Position numbers and translations under genes: made by a program | Assembly: GCA_965221445.1 (NCBI GenBank) | Contig: CBDCSF010000013.1 | Span: forward strand, 372,001 to 436,000 | DNA length: 64,000 nt | Direction: 5' to 3' | From: MPNP01 sp965221445 | GTDB lineage: Bacteria; Pseudomonadota; Alphaproteobacteria; Rhodobacterales; Rhodobacteraceae | Shown here: positions 63,976 to 64,000 of the stretch, one piece after another | Layout of the letters: every line of letters begins with the position of its first letter | Numbering within the stretch: the stretch's first letter is position 1 | The notes under the pieces: generated by a model | The model's database searches: none | What the model was told of the DNA's origin: nothing | What the model saw: the letters and a program-made list of their open reading frames with translations, nothing else

Positions 63976-64000
63976 TGAAAAAAAATTGTGTTTTATATCA
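63975..64000 (+). CDS. Start of the next pca-operon gene (cut by window edge), perhaps pcaD
   Basis: ATG at 63975-63977 overlaps the pcaB stop (TAATG). Eight codons are visible: MKKNCVLY. The missing operon member is the 3-oxoadipate enol-lactonase PcaD, and such overlap suggests the same operon, but eight residues cannot identify it. Confidence 0.4.

Noticed and set aside
1..64000. tRNA, rRNA or CRISPR arrays
   Set aside because: No T-loop-like GGTTCGAATCC in the intergenic gaps, no rRNA-like block and no regularly spaced repeats were seen on reading.

Overview
The window is a moderately AT-rich bacterial chromosome segment with many TTG and GTG starts and tightly overlapping operons. The gene content (rseP-cdsA-uppS-frr-pyrH, a Fur/Mur-type regulator, a complete mms valine module, TRAP transport, Entner-Doudoroff genes and a pca operon) suggests a heterotrophic alphaproteobacterium, perhaps marine. 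That placement is inference from gene families, not a phylogeny.

Layout. 1-14.9 kb is mostly housekeeping: envelope and translation genes on the minus strand (rseP fragment, cdsA, uppS, frr, pyrH), then miaA, mazG, a nucleoside hydrolase, selO, fur-eno, anmK, tyrS, a DUF3179 protein, a periplasmic cyclophilin, coaD and a CBS-pair protein. 15.3-19.9 kb is a four-gene valine/isobutyryl-CoA degradation operon (mmsA, acyl-CoA dehydrogenase, 3-hydroxyisobutyryl-CoA hydrolase, mmsB). 20.0-25.4 kb is a two-gene Hachiman-like anti-phage locus. Its nuclease gene hamA is cut near the 3' end by a GC-richer IS630-family element, and the Ski2-type helicase hamB is intact. 25.7-35.7 kb holds a PLP decarboxylase, an SDR, edd, a BMP-type nucleoside/nucleobase ABC importer, a decayed cytosine-deaminase-like gene and eda. 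35.9-40.8 kb is an RND efflux pair.

41.0-55.9 kb is the most unusual region. It has a convergent GntR/FCD regulator and a twelve-gene minus-strand catabolic cluster: three Gfo/Idh dehydrogenases, a TRAP importer, a 3-dehydroshikimate-dehydratase-like fusion protein that has lost three of its four metal ligands in the N-terminal barrel but keeps the HHE triad in the HPPD-like half, a short citrate-synthase/citryl-CoA-lyase-like enzyme, an IolE-like TIM barrel, a CoA-acylating aldehyde dehydrogenase, a ThDP enzyme and one unrecognised protein. Read together it looks like import, then oxidation, isomerisation or dehydration, then ring or chain cleavage, then acyl-CoA formation, for a polyol, cyclitol or sugar-acid-like compound. 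The substrate cannot be deduced from sequence alone.

56.1-58.0 kb has a probably damaged M48 peptidase gene and a sterol-desaturase-family gene. 58.3 kb to the end is a protocatechuate (beta-ketoadipate) operon, pcaCHGIJFB, with the next gene just starting at the window edge. I saw no rRNA, tRNA or CRISPR array.
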